Source: Euglena gracilis
Taxonomy: Eukaryota > Euglenida > Euglenophyceae > Euglenales
Direction: 5' to 3'
DNA length: 64,000 bases
Assembly: GCA_039621445.1 (NCBI GenBank)
Contig: CP154957.1
Location: forward strand, 16,112,947-16,176,946
Shown here: piece after piece, positions 50,227 to 61,209 of the stretch
How positions within the stretch are numbered: the first letter of the stretch is position 1
Layout of the letters: every line of letters begins with the position of its first letter
The notes under the pieces: generated by a model
Seen by the model: the letters and a program-made list of their open reading frames with translations, nothing else
The model's database searches: none
Told to the model about the DNA's origin: nothing
Translations under genes and position numbers: made by a program

Positions 50227-51375
50227 GAGAATCGAGCCTTCGATTTTCATACAATGCATCAACCTTCATCACTTCAGCCTTTCTTTTCATTCATCATTTC
50301 AACCTGCTTTTTGATGTAGGTGGCAATTTTGGTCGCTTTTCATCAATTTTTTGTTTGAAACCATTGAAAATTTGCCTTGGCATGTCCAAAAAAAAGCAAG
50401 GTTGTTTGGTTAATCGAAGTTTGGTTAATGTTTTGTGACCCCACCAGTGAATCGATCTTTTGTGGGGGGGTCAATTAATCGCAATTAATCGATTTTTGGT
50501 TAATCGCTTGCCCGCTCCAACACAGGGGGGGGGTCGGCACGCCATGGCGAGCCGTCCGGCTAGGGGGGGGGGGGAGGGGGGTTTTTGGGGTGGCGAGGGG
50601 GTCCCGGATGGAGGGGGGGGGAGGGGTGCGCGGGGGTTTTCCAAGAAAATTTTCTTTGGCGCGGCTGACATGGCGTGGCGAGGGGGTCTGAAAAGGGGGG
50701 GGGAGGTGGGGTAAAATGGCGTGGCGAGGGGGTCGGTGAGGGGGGGGGGAGGGGTGTGCCGACCCCCCAGGTTTTTTTCAGAATATGTCATCCTGGGTTT
50801 GGGATCACTTCAAGAAGGATGGGTCAAAAGCAACTTGCATGGTTCCCAAATCAAACGGAGATCCTTGTGGCCAAATTTTGGAATGGAAGAGGTCCACGAC
50901 TTCCATCAGCTATCATTTGAGAAATGTGACATTTTTTTTAGTTTTTGCAAACCCTTCATACTAAAAAAATACTAAATTGATGGAATATGTGAAAGCCAGC
51001 ACCCTTCACGGACTACGAAGCTGTCGTGTTAAAAAAAAAGCGTTCAAAAATTATCTCCCAAACCCTCCATGCCATTTTTTTTAATTTTTTCAAAGCATGT
51101 TTTTTTTTGCTTCAAAGTAACAAGCTGTCATCCTTTGCCCAAAATGCTTCCCAAAATAGGTGACGGTCAAGAGAATCCTGACAAAATTCCCTTTCAAAGA
51201 TGACCACTTTCGGACCCAAAGGCATTTTTTTTTGTCCAAAAATGGCCCAAAAATGGCCAAAAATGACCACTTTTTGGACTCGAAAGTCACCGATTTCAGG
51301 ATGCGTACTGCCTTTCTCGTGATGGGATGCAACATCATGGATGTTGCCTCCCGACTACCTCCAAAGTGGCATACT
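50227..51375. other. Repeat cassette, no gene
   Basis: It contains TTAATCG palindromic phrases (50460-50510) and a GGGGGGTCGGCACGCC-ended C/G-run repeat (50525-50790) whose inverted relative is at 57900-58055. The third part (50890-51150) is related to 45905-46140 and, more weakly, to 63690-63930 (shared CCCAAACCCTCCATG). Confidence 0.6.
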
Positions 51376-51424
51376 TCCCCCGTGACCCCCCCCGTGACCC
51401 CCCCCGTGACCCCCCCGTGACCCG
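51376..51424. repeat. (CGTGACCCCCC)n array, right
   Basis: About four units, the same orientation as the array at 50176-50226, directly before the open frame at 51440. Confidence 0.8.
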
Positions 51425-51439
51425 CACCACCCCCAACAG

Positions 51440-52183
51440 GTGGTGACGGCTCTGCGGGCACGCAAAGCCGCAGCAAACGCCACCCTGGCCGCCTGGCTGC
51501 GGTGCCACCGGTTTCTGAAGCCGGTGGCGCCCGAGGAGGGCGAGTCCGGGATGGCCCTGCTCCTGTTGTGGGAGGTGGACCATGGCTGTGCCTTCCTCAG
51601 CGACGCAGGGGAGCGATCCTCTTCCTTGCTGGCAGGTTTTACGCGGCGGCTAAAATCTGCAGCGGAGCAGGACTCCGAACTGCAGGCCTGGTTCGTCCCG
51701 AAGGACATGCAGTGCCCGCTCCAACCAGGTCTCCCACCTTCCCACCATGTGCGATGGCCGGTGAAAGTCATCACCCCCTCCGGCGGTACGTCGGAACCAT
51801 GGTTCAACCAGTTTTCGGGACGGTGGAAAGCGTACCTCCTGTCCCTCGCCTGCCCAGCGTCACAGGCCACGCCAGCGCAGCCGGTGGCTGGGAGCACACC
51901 GAGCTCCGACGCCCCCGCACAGGGGCGGCTGCCGCGGGCTCCCACCGCGGAGCCAGCCCCGAAACGCCGGAGGGCGGCGCCTCCCGGGCGCCCAGCTCAC
52001 AGGGCCACGAGCTCCGCGGGGGTCACCCCGCCCTCGGTGCCGGCCATCCGGTGCCCCCCTTCTTCCTCCGTGTCGTCGCAGGACCCTCCGCGAAAGAGGC
52101 AGGCCACCCTCGGGTCGTGGCTGCAACCGCAGCGACCTCCCGAGGGGTCCCATGGCAGAGCTGCGCAGGGGCCGCCCACCTAG
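51440..52183 (+). CDS. Unrecognised GC-rich ORF
   Basis: The frame is 247 residues, entering without a clear ATG. The first 130 residues look globular (A-W-L-R-C-H-R-F-L-K-P, W-E-V-D-H-G-C-A-F-L, W-F-V-P-K-D-M-Q-C-P-L). The rest is Pro/Ser/Ala-rich with basic R-R-R-A-A-P, and ends near R-K-R-Q-A-T-L-G-S-W-L, which weakly resembles a PCNA-interacting Q-x-x-L motif. Composition matches the LINE-type fragments upstream, so it may be part of the same transposon family. It could instead be a host exon. Confidence 0.35.
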   Translation: MVTALRARKAAANATLAAWLRCHRFLKPVAPEEGESGMALLLLWEVDHGCAFLSDAGERSSSLLAGFTRRLKSAAEQDSELQAWFVPKDMQCPLQPGLPPSHHVRWPVKVITPSGGTSEPWFNQFSGRWKAYLLSLACPASQATPAQPVAGSTPSSDAPAQGRLPRAPTAEPAPKRRRAAPPGRPAHRATSSAGVTPPSVPAIRCPPSSSVSSQDPPRKRQATLGSWLQPQRPPEGSHGRAAQGPPT

Positions 52184-52508
52184 CGGGGGTGGTGGAGCTT
52201 TGGCAGGGGGGGGGGATGGGGTCCCGAGGTCAGTTTTTTTTTGCATTCTTTGGCACTTTTTGCTGTACAGGAGGGCGTTTAAAAGCGTTTGATACTAAAT
52301 TCGGTTTGGTATTTAACTCGTCGGGTTTCAATCCGTTTTAATCCCGACGAGGATCCCCCCTCGGCCGGATTTAAACCACCGAGTTTAAGCATTACGCATT
52401 TAAGAACCATGAGGAAGTTCCTAACCAAGAAACCTTCTGTGGATGGTGTGTTGAGAAACAAGTTTCTGTCCTGTTTCCCTTGTTTTTTCTCCCTTCCAGA
52501 GAGGAATC

Positions 52509-54237
52509 ATGAAGCCGATCTGGGAGCTCTGGTTGCGCATGGGGAAGGAGTTATTGAGCAAAAGTATGATTGGACGACCCTCTCCCTCTCCCTCTCTTTA
52601 CTTTCTCCTAAGGAAGAAGAAGCAGAGAATTCAAGCTGCCTGGAACAAGTGGGACGAGAAGAAAAAGAATGAAATTGCAGATATCGCAGTGGCCAAGGGC
52701 ATGAACTTCAAGGCATTCCAGGTACCACTTCCCTCCTCCCCTCTGCTCTTTGTGTTGTTGGTTTCCCTTTAAGCTTTGGTGGAAAGGGCAGCACAATGGG
52801 GAGGATTTCCCTGTGCCCTCTACCACTTTCAATGGTTGGGTTCTACGCCGTAAGGCTGGAATGGCATTGGTGAACAGGGGAAGACCCACCCTGCTGTCCA
52901 ACGAGGAAGAAAAACTGGTTTTCGAAGCCTTTGTCTTCCTCCGACACAAGGGACCCGTAGTGGACAAGGAGGTTTTAATTGAACTGGGATCCAAGGCTGT
53001 CAGCCGGGTCAGAGGCATACCACAGGATGCAGTACCAACACTGACAAGAGACTGGGCTAGCAGCTTCAGGAAACGGTGGAAACTAACGAGGTTTGCTGTT
53101 ACCAATCCTTCAGCACTGCTGATGCCTCTACTTGAACAGACTGCGAAGAGCCACCTCTGATCGGGGCATCAGCAATGCTGAAGAATTGGCAGCCGACAAT
53201 GCTTGGAGAAAAATGCTACAAGATGTAATTAAAACACCTAAGCAGTTTGGGCTAGAAACCCCGGAAGGATCACCTGAAGAACTGCCACAGGCACTCATTT
53301 TGGCGGCAGATGAGACACCAATCCAATATTGCCCAACAGACAAAAAGCGAGAGGAACTTGAACTTCCACCAGGCTACCCAGCCCTCCTCATTGTCGACAA
53401 CGCGCCCTCCCACGTGAACGACACTTTCAAACCAGCACCAGCACCTGCAAAGCCCTGCCCGCATCTGCTGTCCACAGAACACCCAGGACTGTGGGTGTTC
53501 ACAACCCTCAAGAACCGCAGTCACACGCTCAACCCCGGCGACCAACATATAAACCTGTCACTCAGAAGGCTGTGCAGACGAAGGTCGAAATTAAGAATTG
53601 TAAAGCATTTTCTGGATATGAAGGAAGGCGTTGTACCCGAGGGAAAGCCACTCCCCATGAGTGAAACAGTGCTGAAACCCTTGCTTATGGACTGGGTTAC
53701 GGAATGGTGCCGACAGCCGGGTTTGGGTGCATTGATCTCCACTTCTTGGAAGATTGTTTTGCGTGAAACCCGTCAGCAGCCGTCTGTGGGGTTTGTGTTT
53801 CTCCCTTTCAATTTTTTTCCTCCTCTCCGTCACAGGGTTGCAAGTCCCAGTTCAGTTGGAGAAGGAGAATCCCCTGAACAGCCGTCTGTGGGGTTTGTGT
53901 TCCTCCCTTTCATTTTTTTCCTCCCGTCTATCACAGGGTTGAAGGAGATTCTGCAAATCCCAGTTCAGTCGAAGGAGATTCTGCAAATCCCAGTTCAGTC
54001 GAAGAAGATTCTGCAAATCCCAATTCAGTTGAAGAAGGAGATTCTGCAAATCCGAGTTCAGTTGAAGGAGATTCGGACAGCGAAGTCGAAGTGGAGGTGG
54101 GCGATGGGAATGCCCGAATGGAGGATGTCATCCCGTCTGAGGTCGACGTGGAGGACGCAGCCAACGCTGAGGAAGTGGAAGCAGAGGAGAAGGCCGCTGA
54201 AGAAGTTGAAGCAGCCAAGCCAGGTTTTTTTTTCTGA
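52509..54237 (+). CDS. Pogo-like transposase with CENP-B-type HTH, internally deleted DDE
   Basis: Exons 52509-52721, 52774-53090, 53140-53790, 53836-53892 and 53937-54237 join in phase at every GT-AG boundary (introns 52, 49, 45 and 44 bp) to about 512 residues. N-terminal pipsqueak-like region: W-N-K-W-D-E-K-K-K-N-E-I-A. CENP-B-type HTH: N-R-G-R-P-T-L-L-S-N-E-E-E to W-A-S-S-F-R-K-R-W. DDE_1 core: I-L-A-A-D-E-T-P (first Asp), L-L-I-V-D-N-A-P-S-H (second), N-P-G-D-Q-H-I-N (third). The first two Asp are only about 30 residues apart; family members usually have about 90, so part of the catalytic domain is missing and the enzyme is probably inactive. The acidic C-terminus has four E-G-D-S-A-N-P-S-S-V repeats. 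Exons 4 and 5 follow two nearly identical introns, a local duplication. Confidence 0.8.
53757..53940. repeat. Tandem duplication containing an intron
   Basis: CAGCCGTCTGTGGG, followed by a GTTTGTGTT...CACAG intron, occurs twice (introns 53791-53835 and 53893-53936). The two introns are almost identical, so an exon-intron unit was duplicated within the transposase gene. Confidence 0.85.
53940..54070. repeat. 30-bp coding tandem repeat, 4 copies
   Basis: The unit GAAGGAGATTCTGCAAATCC + CAGTTCAGTC recurs four times with small changes. It encodes a ten-residue acidic repeat in the transposase tail. Confidence 0.9.
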
Positions 54238-54371
54238 GGCCTCCCCCCCAGGATTTTCTGTTTTCCTGCAAGAAAGTCCAGTCTCCCCATAAAATAAGGC
54301 CTCTCAAAGGGAAGCTGTTTCTGGCTCGTGGAGGTGGACGAGGCGATTGCACAAGCCAGGCTTCTTTTTGT

Positions 54372-54910
54372 CCCATTTTTGCCCTCCCAGAAAGCCCAGT
54401 TTTTGCCCCCCCCCCCCGCACAAAGTCCGGTTTTTGCCCCCCCCCCACACCAAGTCCCGTTTTTTTGAGAAAGTCCCGTTTTTTGCCCCCCCCACAGAAA
54501 GCCCAGTTTTTGCTCCCCCCCCACAGAAAGTCCAGTTTTTGCCCCCCCCCCCCGCACAACGTCCGGTTTTTGCCCCCCCCCACACCAAGTCCCGGTGTTT
54601 TTTTGAGAAAGTCCCGTTTTTGCCCCCCCCCACAGAAAGCCCAGTTTTTGCCCCCCCCCCCCACACCAAGTCCCATTTTTTTTTGAGAAAGTCCCGTTTT
54701 TGCCCCCCCCACAGAAAGCCCAGTTTTTGCACCCCCCCACAGAAAGTCCAGTTTTTGCCCCCCCCCCCAGAAAGTTTTTGCCCCCCCCCCCCCCGCACAA
54801 AGTGCGGTTTTTGCCCCCCCACCCCAAGTCTCTTTTTTTTTTGAGAACGTCCCGTTTTTACCCCCCCCCTGCACCAAGTCCATTTTTTTGCCCTCCCAGA
54901 AAGTCTCGTT
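54372..54910. repeat. C-run minisatellite
   Basis: Units of the form CAGTTTTTGCCCCCCCCC followed by ACAGAAAGTC, CACACCAAGTC or GCACAAAGTC alternate about fifteen times. C-runs vary from 7 to 13. It lies inside the pogo-like element, downstream of the gene. Confidence 0.9.
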
Positions 54911-55989
54911 TCAGTCCCCCCCCCAGCCCTTTTCGTTGCCGAATACGGCGGCAACCTGAGTCCTGCATGGGGCCTTGTCACGGGGAGCAAGGTTATTGCC
55001 CCCCCGACGCGGAGTGGACCGGGCCAAGAAGTTCACGAAGTAAACGGTTATTTGATGCAGCCGGAGACTGGAGACCTTCCCTGGAGATCTGGATATCCTC
55101 CGAGGCCCAGGGTTTGACTTGGCCTGGACTTGTTCGTGCCCCCCCCCCCAGAAAGTCCCGTTCTGCCCCCACAGATGAGTTCCTGTGTTTGTCTGCCCTG
55201 AAAGTTCTCCCCTCCGTGTGCCATCCCGTCCAGGCTTCTTTTTAATTCACATGACCCCCCCCCCCCGGGTGGCCGGCGGCGCTGGGTATACCTTTTCGGC
55301 GCAAAGCGCCGAAAATTTTTGAAAATTGCCTTTAACGGGCCCGATTTTGGGGGGGGGTCCACGCCACCCTGGGTGTGTGGGGGGGGACCCCCCCGGGGGA
55401 TCTTTAAAAAAAAGCCAAAGTCCCGCTTTTTGGCAGCTGAGAAAAAAAATTTTGCCCCTTTCTAACCCCCCCCCGCCAGAAAAACACGGTCTTTTGCCCT
55501 TCGTCACCCCCCCATCTGTGGATGTTTTGTCAAATCCTGGCGAATGAAGTCTTTCCAATTGCAATGTCCTGGCATCACCCAGGGGTGGACGAAAGTTGAG
55601 ATACAAACGACTCAGCGAACTGCAGTTGCTTCCCACGAGCATTTTGTTCTGTTTTTCGGTGTCCATGGGAGAAAATTTTTTTTACACCATACACATTGTG
55701 AAAATATTCACCGTTGCTGACAGGAGTTCCATAGATTTGTCGGCCATTTTAGGTGAAAAAAGTCCTCGTCGGCTTACTTGCCGCGTGCACCTTCTGCGGG
55801 AACTCGCTGCGAGGGGAATAAATGCCGCGGGGTGGGAAAGAAAGATCAGCCGGGGGAAGGTAAAAAAATTTTCCGCAAGACGCCGGAAACGGAATTAAAC
55901 CGACGAGGTTTGGACCCAAAACGGAATTAAACCGCACACTTTTAATCCCTTTTTATTAAGTACCTTGCGCTTTTAAACGCCCCCCTGTA

Positions 55990-58667
55990 CTGTCTCAACA
56001 CAGGGGGGGGGGAGGGTCCTGGGGTCCCAACTGTACTGCCAACCCTCCCCCCTCAAAAATTGGCCAAAAACCGGCGCCGAAGGCGCCGGAAAAAATTTTT
56101 CGGGCCTTTTTTTTGGTCCAAAAAGGCCATTTTTGGTGTCAAAATTTTCATCTGTCTCGGACCGTTCGGCACCAGGGGGGGGGGTCCCAAAAATCCCAAC
56201 TGTACAGGGGGGGGAGGGGGGGGGTCCCCAAAAAAACCCAACTGTACTGCCGTCGCCCCGGTACTGGGGCGCGGGCAATTCCCAGGTAACCCCTAGGGAG
56301 CCCAGCAGGCGCCCCAGGTGCGCAAGCACCGAAGACCGAACCCCCCCCCCCCGCCACCCCGTCATGGGCGAGCGGCTGAGGGTCCGCCGACCTAATGGAG
56401 GAGGGATGGGGCGCTTGGCATCGTTATGATCACGGTCATCATGGCCTAGACAGCGCCCCGCGGTAAGGCCCCCCTCGCCGCTCCGACCGAACCCCCCCCC
56501 CCCCTCCTCTAGGGCCTCCCCAACGCTGGGGGGGAGGGGGGCTGATTTTCAGGGCAAACCCCCACCCCTGCTGGACCTCCCACATCGTGCAACCTCTGAA
56601 TTGGGTTTGAGTTCTGGCCTTGTTCCTGTGAATCCGACCCCCCCTTTTTCATTGGCCGCACCCCCCCCCAAATAAAAAACAAACAACAGCACTAGAGCAC
56701 GCTGCCTAAGTCACTCGTCTGTCGGCACCAAATAGGGGAGAGGGTTGATCAGTAGGCCATCGGCAATCGGTCCCGTGGCCAGAAAACTTCCGGTGCACCG
56801 CACACCCCTCTGGCCAAAACCGTGAAGGCAGCCTACCTGCTCACGTACAGGAGAGGCTTTAAATCCGATGACCCATTAATTCGTAAAATCTAATACCGTG
56901 GCTTTTATCCCCGCATGACCCCCAAGTTTCGGCGCCTTTATACCGACGCGAAAAATCCCGTGAATAAAGGCCGGCAGAAATAAAGCCACGAGTTTGAGGC
57001 ATCCCGGCGGCCGATAAAAATCCGCCGCCAGAAAAAGGTCGGGAGGAGGGAGGAGTCACCGTGGAGACTTGGCAGTGACCAAGACAGCACCCCCTTACAC
57101 AAAGCTCACGTGCCGTGCCATTTTTTGAAACAACACGCCCACAAAAGGTGCTACTCTTTGCCTACATAACTGTCCCCGTCGCCGCTTCTGAGCAGACCCA
57201 AAAAGATTGAACCCCCAGTCAGTGGCCCGGCTCCCATTAACCTGCCTTTTTTTCAGAACAGGGTTGGAATTATGAACATCGGTTTTCCCCGACTTTTTGT
57301 GAACCCAGCCGCAGCCAAACGCACACACATGGTCTTTTTTAAAAAATTCTGTCTCCATCTGTACCAAGCTTGCCAACAAAAAAAGGGGGGGCAGCAACAC
57401 GCAAAACATGGAGTTCGCTTGGAAACAATGTAAATGTGACCCAAATGAGGACTGTGCCCACAGGGCCAGGTGCACATGCTGAATTGGGAGGGCTGAGTCC
57501 CAGGCAGGCTTCTTTTTACGACCGGGGGGGGAGGGGGGGGCCCCCCCCACCCACCCAGGGTGGCGCGGGACCCCCCCCAAAATCGGGCCCGTTAAAGGCA
57601 ATTTCCAAAAAATTTCGGCGCTTCGCGCAGAAAAGGTATACCCAGCGCCTCCGGCGCGGGACCCCCCCGGGGGGGGGGTCCGCATTTTAAGCAGAAAAAT
57701 GCCTCGGTGCGAAATCACTGAGGAGAATTTCGCAGAAAAAAAAGCAACCCCCGAAATCAAAAAAAAGACTTCCAAACGGGGAAGGCGCCCCCCCCCCCCA
57801 CACCAAACACCCCGGCCGCATTGGTGAATTGTGACAAGGGGGGGGAAATGCATGTGGCCTGTCCAGGCACAAGTGCGGGGGGGAGCAGAAATACTGCTTG
57901 GAAGTCTCCGGGGGGTCGGCACACCCCTCCCCCCCCCCCTCACCGACTCGCCACGCCATTTTACCCCCCCCTCCCCCCCCTTTTCAGACTCCCTCGCCAC
58001 GCCATGTCAGCCGCCCCAAAGAAAATTTTCTTGGAAAACCCCCGCGTACCCTAACGTTGCACGCAGCCCGAGATACGCTCGCGATCGTCGGATCGGCCAG
58101 AATCTGAGTCGAAATTTGTCGCAATTTTCAGTGATTTTTAGTTTAAGATGCTTAATAAACCTTACAGAAACGTTTTTTCTTCGAATCAACGACCTGAGGT
58201 CCTTGGGGGGGCACCAGAGTTGTGAAATTAGGATTCCCCACTGACAAAAAATAAGAGCTCCAGGCGACGTGGCTGAATTTGGTGGTGATCGCCAGTCGTC
58301 TGATGAAAAGAGCTTTCCATCGAGGGGTGATTTTATTCCTAGACGATTCACACAGCCAGAAATACCCTCGCGATCGCCGGAATTTGGTGAAGTGCAAAGT
58401 GGTGTGACATTGCAGATCAGTGGTCGGAGATTGGTCCTGGGAGTGTCCTTTGGCCGAAGGTTGGGGACGCCGGTTCTGTCCAAAGCCCGGCGTTCCAAAC
58501 GCCGGTTCCGTCCGAACTAAAAATTGTTCAGTTGGTGGTCCATTTTCCACGAACTGACAAAAATTTCCTGTTATGGACGGAAAAAGGCTGAAATTTTGTG
58601 TGGAACGGTTTCAAGTGACTAAAAATTGCCCAAAGCAAACCCTCTTGTAGGGCAAATTAGGCATTAA
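55990..58667. other. Repeat-rich DNA, no gene recognised
   Basis: Pieces include a second pogo-like end (TA + CAGGAGAGGCTTTAAATCCG at 56846), an inverted relative (57520-57690) of the 55225-55410 palindromic repeat, and the 57900-58055 relative of 50630-50790. A fragment with CATCGAGGGGTGATTTT (58300-58335) belongs to the AGAGCTTTCGATCGATGGG family. No coding sequence is convincing. Confidence 0.5.
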
Positions 58668-59118
58668 CAGGGCTGGATAGAGGATAGAGGTAGAGGTAGA
58701 GGTCAAAGTCCTCTACCTCTATCTGACCCACCTCTACCTCTACCTCTACCTCTATGTCACCTCTATGTCCATAAAATGTCATAAATTGGCACCAATAAGG
58801 GCCACAAAAGGCTCCAAATGCCTCAAATTTGGCAAATTAGGATCTCACCACATCTTATTTGGGTTAGGAATGAGAAAAAATATCCGGATGGGTGGTTTCA
58901 AAAATTGGCATAAGAGATTTGTGACAAGAATGGCCAATTTCTGATTTTTTCCATAAAATTGCCCTCATTCGGCAGAAATTTTCTTTGATAAGCCATTTTC
59001 CTTGAAAGTTTGACATTGAGGTGACATAGAGGGATAGTAGAGGTAGAGGTGGCCTCTACCTCTACCTCTACCTCTACCTCTGCCTCTACCTCTATCCCTC
59101 TACCTCTATCTAGCCCTG
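58668..59118. mobile_element. 451-bp hAT-like MITE built from CTCTAC hexamers
   Basis: The ends are CAGGGCTGGATAGAGG and, inverted, CAGGGCTAGATAGAGG. Subterminal (GTAGAG)n on the left and (CTCTAC)n on both sides form the bulk of the inverted repeats. The flanks are an exact 8-bp duplication GGCATTAA (58660-58667, 59119-59126). The TIR start matches the 41010-41422 element (CAGGGCT-N-GATA), so they may share a transposase source. Confidence 0.9.
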
Positions 59119-59139
59119 GGCATTAATCACTCAAAGTTA

Positions 59140-59420
59140 GGAATTGGCCCACCAAATCCCCTCAAAATTAGGAACCTTTTCACTAATTAGGAATTTACCA
59201 CTCAAAAGAAGGCATTGGCACACCAAACTTGGGATTACCACTCAAAATATCTGCATTTTGAGGTACAAATTCCTATTTTCATGTGTATATTCCCAATTTT
59301 GAGTGGCAAATGCCTAATTTTGGGTGTAAAGTGCAAAAATGAGGAATTGGCACACTAAATTAGGAATTTGCCTTCCAAAATTTAGAACAGGCACACCAAA
59401 TTAGGCATTTGCAACTCAAC
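59140..59420. repeat. Degenerate AATTAGGAATTTGCCAC repeats
   Basis: Phrases like AATTAGGAATTTGCCACTC and GGCACACCAAATTAGG recur about every 30 bp. A related set lies at 49020-49140. Confidence 0.65.
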
Positions 59421-59599
59421 AAAAGCTCACCGACAGGACCCGGCTTCCGTCACGCCGTCGGCCAGCCGTCGGCCAGCCGTGTGCTCCCCCTTAAAAAGAA
59501 GCTTGGTGCAGGCTGCCTGGTTCCGCCCCTGTGGATGTGAGTGGGGACGCGGAGCTGGCCAGGCTATTGGGCCTCGGCCTGCGTGCTCGCCGCGGCTAG

Positions 59600-60785
59600 T
59601 GGGGTACGGAGGGGGGTCGGCACGCCGTGGCGAGCCGTCCGGCTAGGGGGGGGGGAGGGGGGGTTTTTGGCGTGGCGAGGGGGTCCCGGATGGGGGGGGG
59701 GAGGGGGGAAAGTTACCCCTCGATCGAAAGCTCTTTTCAACAGACGACCAGCGGTGCTCATCAGATCTTTCCACGCTGCACGGTACTCTATTTCCAAATT
59801 TGGGCCAATTTTCACCAAATTTGGATATGCACCCTAGTGGTCCCCAAATGGCAAAATTCATTGTCCTTGGTGGTTGAAACACTCATACGAGCACCTCAGG
59901 GCCACTTTTGGGCACTTTTGGTGACATTTTTAGGAATGAAAATCGGACGCCGGGCTTTGGACAAAGCCGGCGTTCCTAACGCTGGGCTTCCGGAAAGCCC
60001 GTGGGGGGGGACGCCGGTTCTGTCCTGAGCCCGGCGTCTCAAACGCCGTCTTAAGCCTTTCTTTTCATTTCTTTTCATTTCTTTTTCTATTTTATTTTAT
60101 TTTTTTCCTTATTATTTATTATTATTATTTTTCCTTCCCACAGACAGACATAAAGAACGCGCTGCAACATTTGGGAGATAGTTAGCTCCACGGTCAGACA
60201 GAGCCCTGCCCTCCCCGCCCCCCCCCCCCCCGGTACAACGCCACATCATCCTGCTGACCGGCCCCTGACTGACTGTCACTTACAACACTTACTACGGATA
60301 TGCACTAGGGGGTTTCCATGTACGGAGAAGCAACAGGGGGGAGTGGGGCACGACTGTTGTGTCATGAGATGACCGAGAGGATGCGGCAGAGCTGACCTTA
60401 AGCCGAGAAGAACCGGGGTCTCTAGGGGTAGGGCGTGGCAGACCGAAAACAAAGAGAGACGAAAGGTCGGAGGCCCAGGGGACACGCACCCCTGTCAGGC
60501 TCCTTCCCCACCGAGAGAGTACCCCTACAGAGTTCTGTGATCCCCACCCCCCCCCCTCTCATTGGGCCCCGATGGTTTCAATATGGGGGGGGACAATATG
60601 GGGGGGGTAGTCGGCATCTGAGGGACCCAAAATAAAAATTAAAATTAAAATAAAAAGTGCCCAAAATGCTTTTTAGACATGTGAAAAAAATTTCTGAGCA
60701 GTTTTGGGGGTCTTCGGCCAGGAATTGGGGGGTTTTTGTGAAATAATTTCCCTTTGGCCAATTATGGGGAATTTCTGAAATAGAA
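59600..60785. other. Repeat-rich DNA, no gene recognised
   Basis: It includes a GGGGGGTCGGCACGCC-ended C/G-run repeat (59607-59712, similar to 50525-50625), an inverted fragment of the GATCGAAAGCTCTTTTC family (59718-59830), palindromic GGCGTT...CCGGCGT motifs (59945-60055) and a T-rich microsatellite (60055-60135). No gene is seen in 60136-60785. Confidence 0.5.
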
Positions 60786-61209
60786 TACCCTCACCCCCCC
60801 CTCCTCAAAGTGTTCCCCCTAGATTGGCCCTTTCGGGGTTTTCGGGCGACCTCCCCCCCTAGATTGTCCTCCCTCCCAGATTGGCCCTTTCGGGGTCCAG
60901 GTGTCCGGTTTTTCGGCTCCCCCCTCTGCCCAGGGTTGTATGGGAATCTCCGAGGGGGAGAGTTGGAGCTGGAGTTTGTTGTGCCCCGCGTTTCCGCGCA
61001 GTGCCTCCAACCGTGGGCGTACACAAGCACCACACAGGAGGGGCACACACAGGGCCAAGGGCATATCATCATTATTTGCAATATAGCGCCTGCCACCAGG
61101 GGCAATAAGATGAGCAGGACAAGGAGGCCTGCAAGAGAGGGAGGAGGATAGGGTGTTGGGGGTCGTCACGGGCGGCAGGGCAGGATGGGGGGAAGGTCCC
61201 TCGGCCCGG

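Larger units (their letters stand above)
52268..55987 (+). mobile_element. 3.7-kb pogo-like (Tc1/mariner superfamily) DNA transposon
   Basis: The terminal inverted repeats are CAGGAGGGCGTTTAAAAGCG on the left and CAGGGGGGCGTTTAAAAGCG on the right (inverted), flanked by TA at 52266-52267 and 55988-55989. A CAG start and a TA duplication are typical of pogo. It encodes a spliced transposase. The region between gene and right TIR contains a C-rich minisatellite (54372-54910) and a palindromic repeat (55225-55410), probably later insertions or expansions. Confidence 0.9.

Noticed and set aside
48899-51424. Spaced repeats considered as a CRISPR array
   Set aside because: Units are contiguous 10-11-bp simple repeats without unique spacers of constant size, in eukaryotic DNA.
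53931-54990. Long Gly/Lys/Cys-rich minus-strand frames
   Set aside because: They are translations of the C-run minisatellite; periodic repeats keep several frames open without coding.
56440-57060. Search for tRNA or rRNA genes in structured GC-rich DNA
   Set aside because: No cloverleaf, A/B box pair or conserved rRNA word was found.
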